DNA of 64,000 nucleotides from Mycobacterium sp. (GCF_029961025.1 NZ_JASBVP010000011.1:233045-297044); one strand, 5' to 3'. Positions 1 to 10,982 are shown, numbered from the stretch's first letter. Made by a program: numbers and translations. Notes: generated by a model not told the origin, from the letters alone.

Positions 1-1125
1 GCCGGTGAGGGTTCCACGATCGACCCGCTCGGCGATACGGGCCAGCAGCGCCTGGGTCGCGGCCAACAGTTCGGCGCGTTTGCGGGCGCGCTCGGCGGCC
101 AGGGCGGGGTTGCGGCAGGCGATCAGCCGCTCGCCCGGGTAGTCGGGGTGGGTGATCTCGGCGAGGTCTTGGATGTCGAACAGGCTCATCTGCAGCGGCC
201 CGTCGTCGGCGGCGAGTTTGGCGATCGCCGGGGCGCGCAGCGCGGTGATCCACCCGAACCCGGCGCCGGTGTCGTTGAGTTTTTTGATCGCCTCGATGCG
301 CGCGCGGGTGATCATCCCGCGATCACCGATCAGCACCAGCTGGGTCAGCCCAAACCTGGTTCGGATGACGTCGACGATCTCGGTGAAGGCGAGCGGGTCG
401 GCGGTGTCGCCGGGAAACACCCGCACCGCCACCGGACGCCCGGCCGCATCGGTAAGCACCCCGTAGGTGATCTGGGGAAGTCCCTTTTTGCGGTCGCGGG
501 AATACCCGCGGGCGGCCAACTCGCAGCAGCGCCCGGTCACCCACGAGCTGGTCAGGTCAAACAACGCCATACGCGACGGGTTCACATCGCGACCAAGGTG
601 TTTGGCGACAAGCTTTTTTTCGATCACGTCTTGGCGGGCCAGCAGCCAGTCCATCGCGGCATACACCTCGTCGGTGGATGCGCCGGCAATGGCCAGGTCG
701 GCTCCCAGCGTGGTGTCAGCCCAGCGCGACAGCGTCGCCAGCTTAGAGCCCGGGTGAATCACCCGGGAGATGATCAATCCCAGCACGAGATCGCGGGACC
801 GGCAGGGCGGTCCCAAAAGCGCCGGCAAGCCAAGCTGGCGGGCCATCGCCGCCACGGCGGCCACATGCCCGTGCGGCAGCGCCCGCGTCACCGTGAATTC
901 ATCGTCGGCGGGCACCAGGGTATGCCCCTTCAACGTCGCCTCCAGCGCGGCGATCGCCGCCTGGGGCAGCGTCGACAGATTGGCCACCGTCTCGTTACGC
1001 ACCTTGGGCCCATCACGGTAGGTGCGGCGCAGCAGCACCGACTCATAGATCCGTTCGCTGCCCTGCTTATCCACGTGAGTCTTCCTCACTCTGACTACGT
1101 GGGCCTTCATCGGGCTACGCGGCAT
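1..1125 (-). CDS. IS1634/IS4-type DDE transposase, C-terminal part beyond window
   Basis: An open minus-strand frame enters from the left window edge and starts at an ATG at 1125 (a second ATG at 1110 is also possible), giving about 375 residues without a stop. The N-terminal part reads like the IS1634 group (a strand-rich opening with VDKQGSERIYESVLLRRTY), followed by the RNase H-like core. LFDLTSSW probably carries the first catalytic Asp and LIGDRGMIT the second; the final Glu would lie off the window. The family moves its own element by cut-and-paste using paired metal ions. The element is truncated only by the window edge, so I cannot see both inverted repeats or say whether it is intact. 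It marks the left end as a mobile boundary next to decayed genes. Confidence 0.85.
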   Translation of the reverse strand, partial: MPRSPMKAHVVRVRKTHVDKQGSERIYESVLLRRTYRDGPKVRNETVANLSTLPQAAIAALEATLKGHTLVPADDEFTVTRALPHGHVAAVAAMARQLGLPALLGPPCRSRDLVLGLIISRVIHPGSKLATLSRWADTTLGADLAIAGASTDEVYAAMDWLLARQDVIEKKLVAKHLGRDVNPSRMALFDLTSSWVTGRCCELAARGYSRDRKKGLPQITYGVLTDAAGRPVAVRVFPGDTADPLAFTEIVDVIRTRFGLTQLVLIGDRGMITRARIEAIKKLNDTGAGFGWITALRAPAIAKLAADDGPLQMSLFDIQDLAEITHPDYPGERLIACRNPALAAERARKRAELLAATQALLARIAERVDRGTLTG

Positions 1126-1393
1126 AGCCACAAGTGTAAACGCTTCACACCAGAATACTCCGAACAACACACACCTAAATTCGTGACTACATCTTCAGGC
1201 CAGGTCCATGCCCAAAATGTCAGCTCAAACGGCTAATCCCCGATCAGAACCGTCGCAACTTCGGCTTAGGTCGAAAGATTGCACCACCGGCTGCTCGATT
1301 GGGTGCAGGCTGAAACTCGACGGCGTCTTCTAGTTGTGTAACAGCGTAAAAGCTCGCAGCTCGCTACGCTTAGGCTACTGCGAGGTATGGAGA
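1126..1393. other. Intergenic: presumed right flank of the insertion sequence
   Basis: This stretch has lower GC than its surroundings. It should contain the terminal inverted repeat of the transposase element, but without the other end in the window I cannot define it. No convincing gene is seen on either strand. Confidence 0.4.
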
Positions 1394-1813
1394 ATGATGA
1401 CTCAACCCGATGAGGCCCGCTCAACCGAGTACCAGACTGCGATGGCCGCACAAGATCGGCTGCGCACGGAGTTGCTTATTAGTGGACTCTACGACTGGGT
1501 GCCACTGGCACAGGTCCAATCGTTAATTACGCGCGACAGTCTCGCCGAAACGCTCCCGGGTCAGCAAGATTTGGCTTTGCAGACAATCCGATCGCTTGTG
1601 GCAGACGGGCTCATGGAAGTCGGGGACCTGCCCGGCCCGGGTGAGAAGTTTTCGGCATGGAATCTACCGATTGATGCGGTCATGGAGCGTGTATACGACC
1701 GCTTCGTACGACACTACGATGATCCAACACTATGGGAATTCTCCATCTGGCTCAATCTGACTGACCTAGGCGAGCGCATCGCTAAGGTGCTGAAAGCGAA
1801 CCCGGCTGACTGA
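1394..1813 (+). CDS. Hypothetical protein
   Basis: I do not recognise this 139-residue protein. It is acidic and mostly helical, has no signal peptide or membrane segment, and ends with LTDLGERIAKVLKANPAD. The spacing of helices around residues 15-75 (ISGLYDWVPLAQVQSLI, then QTIRSLVADGLMEVGDL) resembles a winged-helix fold of the kind that scores a downstream readout, but no family motif is firm. I chose the ATG at 1394 because GAGG lies about 8 bases upstream; an ATG follows directly at 1397. Its GC content is visibly lower than that of the dormancy genes to the right, and it lies between the transposase and a pseudogene, which suggests acquired DNA. Confidence 0.6.
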   Translation: MMTQPDEARSTEYQTAMAAQDRLRTELLISGLYDWVPLAQVQSLITRDSLAETLPGQQDLALQTIRSLVADGLMEVGDLPGPGEKFSAWNLPIDAVMERVYDRFVRHYDDPTLWEFSIWLNLTDLGERIAKVLKANPAD

Positions 1814-1866
1814 GCATGCGATTCGGCGATGGCCACCGCGGGGCGGCCAAACTTGATACCAGTGGA

Positions 1867-4109
<2,243 letters not shown>

Positions 4110-4147
4110 CGCTCAAAATTCAGCCTGGGAACCGGCAACCCGCGGCA

Positions 4148-4231
4148 GCTCACCCGCGCTACCGCATCGCGGTGCTGCACGGCTCCGAGCTCAACATCGC
4201 CGCCGACGGATCCCTGGATTGGGATGACGAC
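4148..4231 (+). pseudogene. Relic of a PHP-domain (PolX-like) gene
   Basis: In the gap between two minus-strand genes, the + strand reads AHPRYRIAVLHGSELNIAAD, then GSLDWDDD. This resembles the metal-binding segment of PHP-domain phosphoesterases and the PolX exonuclease domain (LxGxELNI..DGSLDW). The similarity begins and ends abruptly with no start codon or continuation, and the preceding frame is antisense to the pseudogene. I take it as a fragment left by deletion. The call rests on recalled family motifs, not on a search. Confidence 0.45.
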
Positions 4232-4239
4232 TGCCGCGA

Positions 4240-4719
4240 TCATTTCCCGGCGTCGCATTTCGCGGGGGCGCCGAGGATGCGGATGCCGGTGATGATCTCG
4301 GGTTCGATTGCGATCACGGTGTCCGCCGGGTGCACCCATGGCTGCAGCAGCCGCTCGTAGCGGGCGACCTGCTCAGGGTCGGTGATGGTGCTCGCCAGCC
4401 CGGTCACCACCACGCTCCAGCCCGTGCGCCGCCGCGGGTCGAGGTCGTCGGCCTCGTAGGCCACCACCGTCCCGGTATCGTCGCCGGCTCGCACCGCGGT
4501 GGAGAGCCGAGCGGTCAGCCGGGTACGGATGATCACCCGTCCGGCGTCGACGAGGTGGTTCACCGGGCGGATCGCCGGCAGCGCGTGCTGGGTGAACACC
4601 ACCCGCCCGTGATCGACACTGGCCAACAGCCGCATCGCCTCGCCGCGGTCGAGTTCAACCACCCGGCGCGGTGTCGTATCGAGGCTCTCGCCATCCGGCC
4701 GATGGTCACTTTGCGGCAT
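4240..4719 (-). CDS. Rv0080-like pyridoxamine 5'-phosphate oxidase-fold protein
   Basis: This 159-residue protein has the split-barrel FMN-binding fold of the pyridoxamine phosphate oxidase superfamily: [22 protein letters not shown] near residues 20-42, then [20 protein letters not shown], and a core ending with [11 protein letters not shown]. It corresponds closely to Rv0080, which follows Rv0079 in the DosR regulon of M. tuberculosis; the exact reaction of this group is not established. The ATG at 4719 overlaps the last 14 bases of the upstream gene, so the two are almost certainly cotranscribed and translationally coupled. In M. tuberculosis an ArsR regulator and hydrogenlyase genes come next; here the downstream neighbours are a PHP relic and a pseudogene, so the operon has been cut short. 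Confidence 0.88.
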   Translation of the reverse strand: MPQSDHRPDGESLDTTPRRVVELDRGEAMRLLASVDHGRVVFTQHALPAIRPVNHLVDAGRVIIRTRLTARLSTAVRAGDDTGTVVAYEADDLDPRRRTGWSVVVTGLASTITDPEQVARYERLLQPWVHPADTVIAIEPEIITGIRILGAPAKCDAGK

Positions 4720-5566
4720 TTTCCCCTGTGTCCCCCACCGTGTCGGCGTCGTCGACCGGCGTGATCAGCCCGAGGTTGCCGTCGTAGCGTGGATACAGCA
4801 GCCGGCCGCGACCGGTCTGCGGGTCGGTGAAAAACAGGAACCGCAGGCCGTCGCGCACCCGCTCCACCGCGGCGGTCTCGCTGAGGGCCGGTGTCGGTGA
4901 CGAGTTCACGATCAGGGGCACCGGCGGGTTGCAGGCGGCCGGCGACCACGACCACCCCGGCGGATACATTCGCCGCTGGCGGGCTAGCCGCAGCCCTGAC
5001 GGCCCGGCCCGATACACCACCGCCTCCTCTCCGGATTCGACGTCGGTGAACAGGTGCGCGTCGTAGTCCATCGCGTCCATCACCGCCAGCGCCTGTAACG
5101 GTGTCTCGCGCTGCAGCACAAAGGCTTTGCGACGGGTGACCAGCGCGTCGGCGGACGCGGTCAGGATCCGGCGGGTCCGATCGGGCCAGGGCCGCGGCCG
5201 CCATGGCCCCCACACCCGCACGATCTGGCGATCCAGCCGCACCAGCGCCGGCGACAGATCATCCGGGCCGGCCGTGAGCGCCTGCACCCGCGCCGGGGTG
5301 TCCCGCACCCGCAGATTCACCTGCACCAGCATCGGCCCATCGGCACGGTCCGCGGTGGTCAGCCGCACTCGAGCACCCCCGGAGATCCCCCGATGCTCCA
5401 GCACCCGGCCCACCGCGTGTGCCACATGTTGGGCTTCCGCTGCCGAGATTCGGCCATCGGAGAAGACGGCGACGTCGGGGAAGTATTGAGCCGCCGAGGG
5501 CTCGACTGCGGACACCACCTGGCAGCCCCACTTTCTCCTCAACCCATCACTTACGAAGTGGCACAT
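4706..5566 (-). CDS. Rv0079-like dormancy ribosome-associated factor (RafH/DATIN)
   Basis: The protein is a long-form hibernation-promoting-factor relative. The N-terminal half (about residues 15-110) carries the S30AE/sigma-54-modulation-like beta-alpha domain, and the middle ([20 protein letters not shown], residues about 160-180) and later [17 protein letters not shown] form the S30EA C-terminal-type domain; a second such segment ends with [15 protein letters not shown]. Orthologues are DosR-induced and bind the ribosome during hypoxic dormancy, blocking translation and protecting subunits. Starts are possible at ATG 5566 or at the GTG pair 5518/5515. A DosR-like box lies at 5594-5613, so the later start leaves a normal leader and the earlier one would be nearly leaderless. 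It overlaps the Rv0080-like gene downstream. Confidence 0.9.
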   Translation of the reverse strand: MCHFVSDGLRRKWGCQVVSAVEPSAAQYFPDVAVFSDGRISAAEAQHVAHAVGRVLEHRGISGGARVRLTTADRADGPMLVQVNLRVRDTPARVQALTAGPDDLSPALVRLDRQIVRVWGPWRPRPWPDRTRRILTASADALVTRRKAFVLQRETPLQALAVMDAMDYDAHLFTDVESGEEAVVYRAGPSGLRLARQRRMYPPGWSWSPAACNPPVPLIVNSSPTPALSETAAVERVRDGLRFLFFTDPQTGRGRLLYPRYDGNLGLITPVDDADTVGDTGENAAK

Positions 5567-5593
5567 AAGTGTGACTTACCGTCACCCCAACCG

Positions 5594-5613
5594 GGTAGGG
5601 CCGAAAGTCCTCA
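5594..5613 (-). promoter_or_regulatory. DosR-box-like operator before the Rv0079-like gene
   Basis: On the minus strand the core reads GGACTTTCGGCCCTA, one base from a textbook DosR (DevR) half-palindrome (GGGACTTTCGGCCCT). Its place directly upstream of an Rv0079 orthologue, a known DosR target, supports the call. The sequence is seen; binding is inferred. Confidence 0.75.
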
Positions 5614-5750
5614 CCTGCAGACCGCGTGTGCGCAGCTCCCCACCACCGGCTAAGTAAACGGGTTTGGCTCGCAATGGTTTTCCCGCCGCACCACCCTGGG
5701 CCCTGGGCCCCGGTGCGCCCGGCGAACAAACGACCATCGGGGTGCTGAGC

Positions 5751-7169
5751 TTAGCCTTTCACCACGCCGAGGGGAACGAGGCGGGCGACCTTGCGGGCCA
5801 GCCCGGCACGGCCGCTGGTTTCGATGACAGCGTCAATGTCCTTATACGCCTCGGGCTTTTCCTCGGCGAGCCCCCTGCGGGATATGCCGCGCACCAGGAT
5901 ACCGGCTTCCTCGAGACCTTTGGATAGCGCGTCGGCATTGGTGTGGCGGGCGGCCTGATGGCGGCTCAACACCCGACCGGCACCGTGGGCGGTGGAAAAG
6001 AATGCCGGGTTGTCGGGCACACCCACCAGCACATACGACGCGGTGCCCATGGTGCCCGGGATCAGCACCGGCTGGCCGACCGCGGCCAACTCCGCCGGCA
6101 CATCGGGGTGGTGCGGCGGCAGTGACCGCGTCGCGCCTTTGCGGTGTACGCACACGGTCCGTACCCGGCCGTCGACGGGATGGTCTTCGATCTTGGCCAG
6201 GTTGTGCGAGACGTCATAGAGCAACTCCAGCGACGCACCGGTGTGCTCCTCGAAGACCCGGCGGGCGGCCTCGGCGAGCAGCTGGCGGTTGGCACGCCCG
6301 TAGTTGGCCGCCGCCGCCATTGCCGCCAAATACGCCTGGCCCTCAGGGGAAGCGACGGGCACGCACGCCAATTGGCGATCGGGTACCTGAATTCCGTAGC
6401 GGCCCATCGCCTCTTCCATCCGATGCACGTGATCGGTGCAGACCTGATGGCCCAGCCCCCGCGAGCCGGTGTGAATCATCACGCACACCGTGCCCTCTGA
6501 TAACCCCATCTGCGAGGCGGCCGCGGTGTCATAGACACGGTCCACGGCCTGCACCTCCAAAAAGTGGTTGCCGGAGCCCAGGCTGCCGATCTGCCCGAGC
6601 CCGCGTTCGACCGCCCGGTCGCTGAGCGCCGCCGCATCGGCCCCCGCCAACATGCCACCGTCTTCGCAGCGCTCCAGGTCACGAGCCACGCCGTGCCCCT
6701 GCTCCACCGCGAAGCGGGCGCCACCGGTGAGCACCTTTTCCAACATGGCGCGGTTGGGCAGCCGCCACACACCCTTGGTGCCCACCCCGCGCGGGATCGC
6801 GATGTCGAGGTGATCCATCACCGCTTTCATCTTCGGTTGCAGCCGATCACGGTCTACATCGCTCACTAAAAGCCGTACCCCGCAAGAGATGTCGAAACCG
6901 ACGCCGCCGGGCGAGATGACCCCGTCGGCGTCGACGTCGGTGGCGGCCACCCCACCGATCGGAAACCCGTACCCCCAGTGCACATCCGGCATCGCGTACG
7001 ACGCACGCACAATCCCCGGCAGTGTCGCCACGTTGGCGACCTGGCTCAACGCCATATCCCCGGGTTCGTCGGGAAGCAGCGATTTGGACGCATACACGAT
7101 TCCGGGCACCCGCATTGCCCCTTCTTGCTCGATCCGGAATCGGTAAGGGGTTTCCTCGATGATCCTCAT
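5751..7169 (-). CDS. rtcB: RtcB RNA-splicing ligase
   Basis: This 472-residue enzyme joins RNA 2',3'-cyclic phosphate (or 3'-phosphate) ends to 5'-OH ends using GTP and Mn2+. Diagnostic motifs appear in order: [14 protein letters not shown] (about 65), [11 protein letters not shown] with the metal-binding Asp and Cys, [32 protein letters not shown], and STAHGAGR, whose His at about 395 should be the guanylylated residue. The ATG at 7169 was chosen because TTGAGG precedes it; it lies 12 bases after the archease stop, so the pair is coupled. The counterpart in M. tuberculosis (Rv2631) is likewise paired with an archease-like gene (Rv2630) and belongs to the DosR regulon. Role inferred: repair of cleaved tRNA or rRNA on entry to or exit from dormancy. 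Confidence 0.93.
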   Translation of the reverse strand: MRIIEETPYRFRIEQEGAMRVPGIVYASKSLLPDEPGDMALSQVANVATLPGIVRASYAMPDVHWGYGFPIGGVAATDVDADGVISPGGVGFDISCGVRLLVSDVDRDRLQPKMKAVMDHLDIAIPRGVGTKGVWRLPNRAMLEKVLTGGARFAVEQGHGVARDLERCEDGGMLAGADAAALSDRAVERGLGQIGSLGSGNHFLEVQAVDRVYDTAAASQMGLSEGTVCVMIHTGSRGLGHQVCTDHVHRMEEAMGRYGIQVPDRQLACVPVASPEGQAYLAAMAAAANYGRANRQLLAEAARRVFEEHTGASLELLYDVSHNLAKIEDHPVDGRVRTVCVHRKGATRSLPPHHPDVPAELAAVGQPVLIPGTMGTASYVLVGVPDNPAFFSTAHGAGRVLSRHQAARHTNADALSKGLEEAGILVRGISRRGLAEEKPEAYKDIDAVIETSGRAGLARKVARLVPLGVVKG

Positions 7170-7181
7170 GGTTCGCCTCAA

Positions 7182-7592
7182 TCACACATCAAGCGTCACC
7201 GCGCAACGCCAGCCTGCCTGACCGTGAGTAAAGCGCAACTCGTTGAGCGACACCGCCTTGGGCACCGCGCCTATCTGCGGCAGCGCGCTCGCGTCGACCA
7301 TCGCAAACGAGACATTGACGTCCCCGTCCGCGTTGTTCAGCGTGACATCAACCGGCGCCTCACCATCAATGTCCAAAAGATAGATCATCTCGTCAAGCAC
7401 GCCGACCAGCAGGTCCTCATCACCGTCGCAGCTCAGCCGGCGCTCGCGGATGCGCTGCGGGCGAGCGCCCGAGGTGTCCAGGAAGCTCTCCACCACGCCC
7501 AGCACCGCCTCCCTGACACACCCGTCACGGGTGGGTGCCCATGCCTCAATCCGCAGATCCGCCGTATGTGGTATGCTGCGATGCCCTGACAT
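7182..7592 (-). CDS. Archease, RtcB activator
   Basis: A 136-residue archease-fold protein: HTADLRIEAWAPT near the N-terminus, LVGVLDEMIYLLDIDG in the centre, and a final LRFTHGQAGWRCAVTLDV. Archease speeds guanylylation of RtcB and lets it turn over, and here it directly precedes rtcB with only 12 bases between stop and start. I prefer the ATG at 7592 (MSGHRSIPHT), while a GTG at 7604 would add four residues. The upstream fusion gene ends at 7622, so the three genes probably form one transcript driven by the dormancy boxes near 8993-9093. Family members use conserved acidic residues for metal contact; candidates are the Asp in HTAD and those in LDIDGEAP. Confidence 0.88.
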   Translation of the reverse strand: MSGHRSIPHTADLRIEAWAPTRDGCVREAVLGVVESFLDTSGARPQRIRERRLSCDGDEDLLVGVLDEMIYLLDIDGEAPVDVTLNNADGDVNVSFAMVDASALPQIGAVPKAVSLNELRFTHGQAGWRCAVTLDV

Positions 7593-7621
7593 ATTGCCCG
7601 CCACCGCTTTTCACCGTGACG

Positions 7622-8956
7622 CTAGGCGCGGGCGACCGGTGTGCGCAGGTGGGCGAGGAACCAGTCGCGGGCCAGCGTGGCAACCTGCTCGAGCGTGCCC
7701 GGTTCTTCGAAAAGGTGGGTGGCTCCGGGCACTACCGTCAGCCGGCTTTCGCTCGGCATCTCGGCCTGCGCCCGCCGGTTGAGCTCCAGCACCAGTTCGT
7801 CGCGACCGCCCACGATGAGCAGCGTCGGCGCCCGCACCCTGGCCAACGCCGCGCCCGCCAAATCGGGTCGGCCGCCGCGGGACACCACCGCCGCCACCTG
7901 CACCCGGGGATCGGCGGCCGCAACCAGCGCCGCACCCGCCCCGGTGCTCGCGCCGAAGTAGCCGACCGGCAGCGCCGCGGTGTCGGGCTGGCTCGCCAGC
8001 CACCCGGTGACATCAACCAACCGACGAGCCAGCAAGGAGATATCGAAGACGTTGGCGCGGTTTCGCTCCTCGTCGGGGGTCAGCAGATCGAAGAGCAGGG
8101 TGGCCAAACCGGCCCGGTTTAAGACCTCGGCCACATACCGGTTACGGGGGCTGTGGCGGCTGCTTCCACTGCCGTGGGCGAACACGACGATCCCCGCGGA
8201 GTGCGCGGGAACCGTGAGGTGTCCCGCCACCGTGACCGGTCCGGCGGTCACCCGGACTTCCTCATCGCGCAGCAGCGGATCGGCGGTGTTGTTCGCAGCG
8301 GGTTCTAGGAACCCGGCGCGCGCACGGTCGAGCAGCGCAACCACCTCGTCGTCGGAGGTCTTGGGGAACCGGTGGTAGCCCCGACCCACCGCGGCGTAGA
8401 AAAAGTAGGCCGGTGTCTCCAGGCACACCACTTCGTCGGCGCAGGAGCGCAGCACGTCGACGACATCGGGCGAGCCCACCGGGGCGGCAAACACCACCCG
8501 CGCCGCGTTTTGCTCCCGAACCGCCTGACACGCCGCCCTGGCGCTCACCCCGCTGACAAACCCGTCGTCCACGATCACCGCTACCCGTCCGGCGAGCGGA
8601 ATACGTTCGCGTCCATGGCAATACAGCTCTACCTGCCACTGCAGCGCGGCGCGTTGCACGTCTTCCGCCTCGGCGATCTCCTCCGGGGTCAGCCCGGTCT
8701 GTTTCAGCACGGCATCGTTGATCACCCGCACCGCACCCTCTGCGAGGGCCCCGAAGGCCAACTCGGGCTGGAACGGCACCCGCAGCTTGCGCACCACAAG
8801 CACGTCCAGCGGGGCGTTGAGCGCTTTGGCGACCTCGAAGGCCACCGGCACCCCGCCGCGGGGCAGACCCAACACGACGACATCCTGACCGCGGAGCCAA
8901 GTCAGGCGTTGGGCCAGCCGGCGTCCGGCTTCCGCGCGATCGTGAAACAACTGCAC
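7622..8956 (-). CDS. Phosphoribosyltransferase-alpha/beta hydrolase fusion, copy 1 (Rv0571c-like)
   Basis: The 444-residue product joins a type I phosphoribosyltransferase domain (about 1-215, VLGLPRGGVPVAFEVAKAL) to a dienelactone-hydrolase-like domain (about 225-440). The hydrolase triad looks complete: GASTG with Ser337, the Asp in GGRDEL and the His in GATHLF. The PRPP loop is altered, reading VDDGFVSGVS where the usual form is DDGxATGAT. The length matches Rv0571c, a DosR-regulon gene of unknown reaction. I chose the GTG at 8956 because it aligns with the start of the second copy and lies just below a 41-bp block conserved before both copies; an ATG at 9013 sits inside that block. The gene probably leads the operon with archease and rtcB. 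Confidence 0.85.
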   Translation of the reverse strand: MQLFHDRAEAGRRLAQRLTWLRGQDVVVLGLPRGGVPVAFEVAKALNAPLDVLVVRKLRVPFQPELAFGALAEGAVRVINDAVLKQTGLTPEEIAEAEDVQRAALQWQVELYCHGRERIPLAGRVAVIVDDGFVSGVSARAACQAVREQNAARVVFAAPVGSPDVVDVLRSCADEVVCLETPAYFFYAAVGRGYHRFPKTSDDEVVALLDRARAGFLEPAANNTADPLLRDEEVRVTAGPVTVAGHLTVPAHSAGIVVFAHGSGSSRHSPRNRYVAEVLNRAGLATLLFDLLTPDEERNRANVFDISLLARRLVDVTGWLASQPDTAALPVGYFGASTGAGAALVAAADPRVQVAAVVSRGGRPDLAGAALARVRAPTLLIVGGRDELVLELNRRAQAEMPSESRLTVVPGATHLFEEPGTLEQVATLARDWFLAHLRTPVARA

Positions 8957-8992
8957 ATCGTCGAGTCTGCCGCGCTGTGCCGGCCCGGCGAA

Positions 8993-9033
8993 GGGTCCTA
9001 TGGCCACTTTCATCGGGACCAATGCCCTGGCAG
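8993..9033 (-). promoter_or_regulatory. Conserved double-box promoter block, copy 1
   Basis: The + strand reads gggtcctatggcc at 8993 and, 22 bases later, gggaccaatgccctgg at 9015. The same arrangement with the same 22-base spacing occurs at 13359 before the second fusion gene. On the gene strand both elements fit GGnCATnGGnCCC, a DosR-like imperfect palindrome. Tandem boxes of this kind are typical of DosR-activated promoters. Confidence 0.6.
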
Positions 9034-9073
9034 CACCGCTCGCGCTCCAGGTGTGACGTGCGGCCATGTTCGT

Positions 9074-9093
9074 GGTGACTTCCGGCCCTATCC
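9074..9093. promoter_or_regulatory. DosR-box-like operator in a divergent promoter region
   Basis: The sequence GTGACTTCCGGCCCTAT matches the DosR core closely and shares GGATAGGGCCG with the sites at 5594 and 16034. It lies between the minus-strand fusion gene (start 8956) and the small + strand gene at 9185, so it could serve either or both. Confidence 0.65.
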
Positions 9094-9184
9094 GCCACGA
9101 GTGCACCACCCCGATGATGGGTGACACCGCAGACAGCACATCACCGCAGCCAGCTCGAAGACCGCGAGCGAGGGGAGACACGAC

Positions 9185-9457
9185 ATGCACACTGCCGGCG
9201 GCGATTCACCGTTGCTGACCGACGCCGACATTGATGCGCTGGCATGGCAGTTCCTGCATTCGGATTATGCCAGCGAGGGGTATCTCAGGTCGTCACTGGA
9301 CCAACGTCTCGGCAACTTCCTTCGGCGCCGTGACCTGGTCCGAGTCGCCGATGACGGTGACGTGTTCGCAATCCTTCTCGACCGCGTGATGGCCGGGATC
9401 AGCCGCCATCCGGCAACCGCGATCAGCTCAGCGGCCGGGGTTCGGGCGGCCCGCTGA
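9185..9457 (+). CDS. Small hypothetical protein of the dormancy island
   Basis: A 90-residue protein I do not recognise. It starts LLTDADIDALAWQFLHSDYA and continues with a helix-rich segment (LRSSLDQRLGNFLRRRDLVRV, about residues 35-55); there is no signal peptide or transmembrane segment. The ATG at 9185 follows GAGGGGAGA, a strong ribosome binding site. A DosR-like box sits about 92 bases upstream, and the gene is divergent from the fusion gene operon. The acidic helical make-up and setting resemble other small DosR-regulon proteins that lack a known role. The reading is supported by the ribosome binding site and codon positions, not by a known family. Confidence 0.65.
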   Translation: MHTAGGDSPLLTDADIDALAWQFLHSDYASEGYLRSSLDQRLGNFLRRRDLVRVADDGDVFAILLDRVMAGISRHPATAISSAAGVRAAR

Positions 9458-9508
9458 CGCACTTTGGGCCGGTGCCCGGCGAATGGGGCGCGTGACCGCG
9501 GCCGCCAG

Positions 9509-10192
9509 TTAGCGGTCCCGGTCCCGCCGGACACCGAGAAGCTGGACCGCACCGAACCGCGGCAGCATGGTGCCGACGGCCTCGGTGAGCGGACCCGACC
9601 ACCTCAGCAGCGGGAGGGGTTCGGCGGCATAGAGCAGCCCCCGGACCTGGGCGGCGCCATATCGACGGCCGAGAGCCAGCAGGGCATCCCGGGACAGGAA
9701 CCGACCGGCCCGATATGGGGGGCGCTCACGCACGCGGCCGACCCATCCCCAGGGGCTGGTGGGGTTGAGCATCGCCGCCACCAGCCGGCCACCGGGGCGG
9801 GTGATGCGGGCCATCTCGGCCAGTGCCTGGGCGGGATCGGCGGTGAATTCCAGGGTGGCAACGCTCACCGCGGCGTCGACGCTGGCGTCGCGTAGCGGCA
9901 GGGCCATAGCGTCGGCACGCACCAACCGGCCCGGCAGCCGGAGAGCGGCCACGGCCAGCATCGCCGCATCCACATCGATCCCGATCACCTGGGCGTCCCG
10001 GGAAGCCAGCAGCGCGCCCAGCCGTCCGGTGCCACATCCGATGTCCGCGATCCGCCGCCCGGACACCGGTCCCAGCGCGCGCAGCACCGCAGCCGATTCG
10101 ACACGCCATGCATAGCGGCCCCACCGCCGGTCGAACCAGCTGTCGTAACGGCGGGCCGCGTCAGGATCCGAGTGCGGAAAGGCTACCGACAT
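9509..10192 (-). CDS. SAM-dependent class I methyltransferase
   Basis: The 227-residue protein has the standard Rossmann methyltransferase layout: RIADIGCGTGRLGALLA (motif I, about residues 42-58), VIGIDVDAAMLAVA (motif II), VRADAMALPLRDASVDAAVS (motif III/post II) and a late ARITRPGGRLVAAML. It belongs to the broad UbiE/Methyltransf_11 type, so the substrate cannot be told. The ATG at 10192 overlaps the stop of the upstream acetyltransferase gene in a TGATG junction, which decides the start and implies translational coupling. The pair sits inside the dormancy island and could modify a small molecule or protein there; that is inference. Confidence 0.8.
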   Translation of the reverse strand: MSVAFPHSDPDAARRYDSWFDRRWGRYAWRVESAAVLRALGPVSGRRIADIGCGTGRLGALLASRDAQVIGIDVDAAMLAVAALRLPGRLVRADAMALPLRDASVDAAVSVATLEFTADPAQALAEMARITRPGGRLVAAMLNPTSPWGWVGRVRERPPYRAGRFLSRDALLALGRRYGAAQVRGLLYAAEPLPLLRWSGPLTEAVGTMLPRFGAVQLLGVRRDRDR

Positions 10193-10725
10193 CACAGGTC
10201 GAGCGCCTGCAGCTGCGTCAAGTCGATCTGCAGGCTGATCACCGGACCGTCGCGCTGCGTTGAATATCGCCACCCGGCGTCGAAGAGGACTTTCAGCATC
10301 GCACTGTTCTCGGCGAGCACATCGGCGGTAAAACTATGGATCCCGTTGTCGAGAGCGATCTTCGCCAGGCTTCTGAGCAAGGCAGTGGCCACACCGCGGA
10401 GATGGTCTTCGTGGGCGACCGCAACGGCAACTTCGGCGACACCCGGATCGGCGGACACCACATAGTTCGCGACACCGATCAGCCGTCCGGATTCAAATGC
10501 CCCAAGCGCCCACTGATTCTGATTGCACTCGACCACTTTGGCGGCGAACGTCTCCAGATAGGCCGGGCTGGGGATGAAAAACCGCAGGTATTGTTCGCGT
10601 GCGGTGAGCCGCCGGTGAAGCTCTAAGACGGCGGCCGTGTCACCGCGGTCGAGGCGGCGCAGCACCACTTCGGCGCCGTCGAGCAGCCTGACTTTTTCGT
10701 TTTCGTTGACGCGTCCGTCCGCCAC
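10192..10725 (-). CDS. GNAT-family N-acetyltransferase
   Basis: A 177-residue acetyltransferase. VLRRLDRGDTAAVLELHRRL opens the fold, and AEVAVAVAHEDHLRGVATAL (about residues 105-125) supplies the acetyl-CoA pyrophosphate loop (R/Q-x-x-G-x-A pattern as HLRGVATAL). The sequence resembles the catalytic domain found with cyclic-nucleotide or ligase partners in mycobacterial protein acetyltransferases, so a protein-lysine target is possible but unproven. I preferred the GTG at 10725 because AAGGGAAG lies five bases upstream; an ATG at 10761 would add 12 residues. Its stop overlaps the methyltransferase start. A DosR-like box at 10963-10982 lies between it and the divergent DUF4193 gene. Confidence 0.78.
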   Translation of the reverse strand: MADGRVNENEKVRLLDGAEVVLRRLDRGDTAAVLELHRRLTAREQYLRFFIPSPAYLETFAAKVVECNQNQWALGAFESGRLIGVANYVVSADPGVAEVAVAVAHEDHLRGVATALLRSLAKIALDNGIHSFTADVLAENSAMLKVLFDAGWRYSTQRDGPVISLQIDLTQLQALDL

Positions 10726-10962
10726 TGAGCTTCCCTTACTCCCTCCGGCGAATACCGCCATACGTTCGCTGATCCGGATGTTTTGCGCAACGCCACGGTT
10801 TGGCCGTGCACGTGCCGTGTGCGTGACCTTCCGGGTGCCGGGCCCAACAGAGCCGAGCTTCGCAGCCGGCCGGGCCATCGCTGTCCGGGCCGCCGCGCCG
10901 CGGCGGCGGCCCGCCGGTCCACGCTGCGGCCGGGGACATCAAAGCCGAATGGACCCCGATCC

Positions 10963-10982
10963 GAGGGACTTCGGACCCTATC
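10963..10982. promoter_or_regulatory. DosR-box-like operator, near-perfect
   Basis: GAGGGACTTCGGACCCTATC contains GGGACTTCGGACCC, the best DosR-type palindrome in the window. A poorer GGGGACATCAAAGCC lies about 30 bases to the left and may be a second box. It sits between the divergent acetyltransferase and DUF4193 genes, 66 bases before the latter's start. Confidence 0.72.

Noticed and set aside
148..1236. Long + strand open frame opposite the transposase
   Set aside because: Antisense shadow: the minus strand encodes a clear DDE transposase, and the + frame has no family motif.
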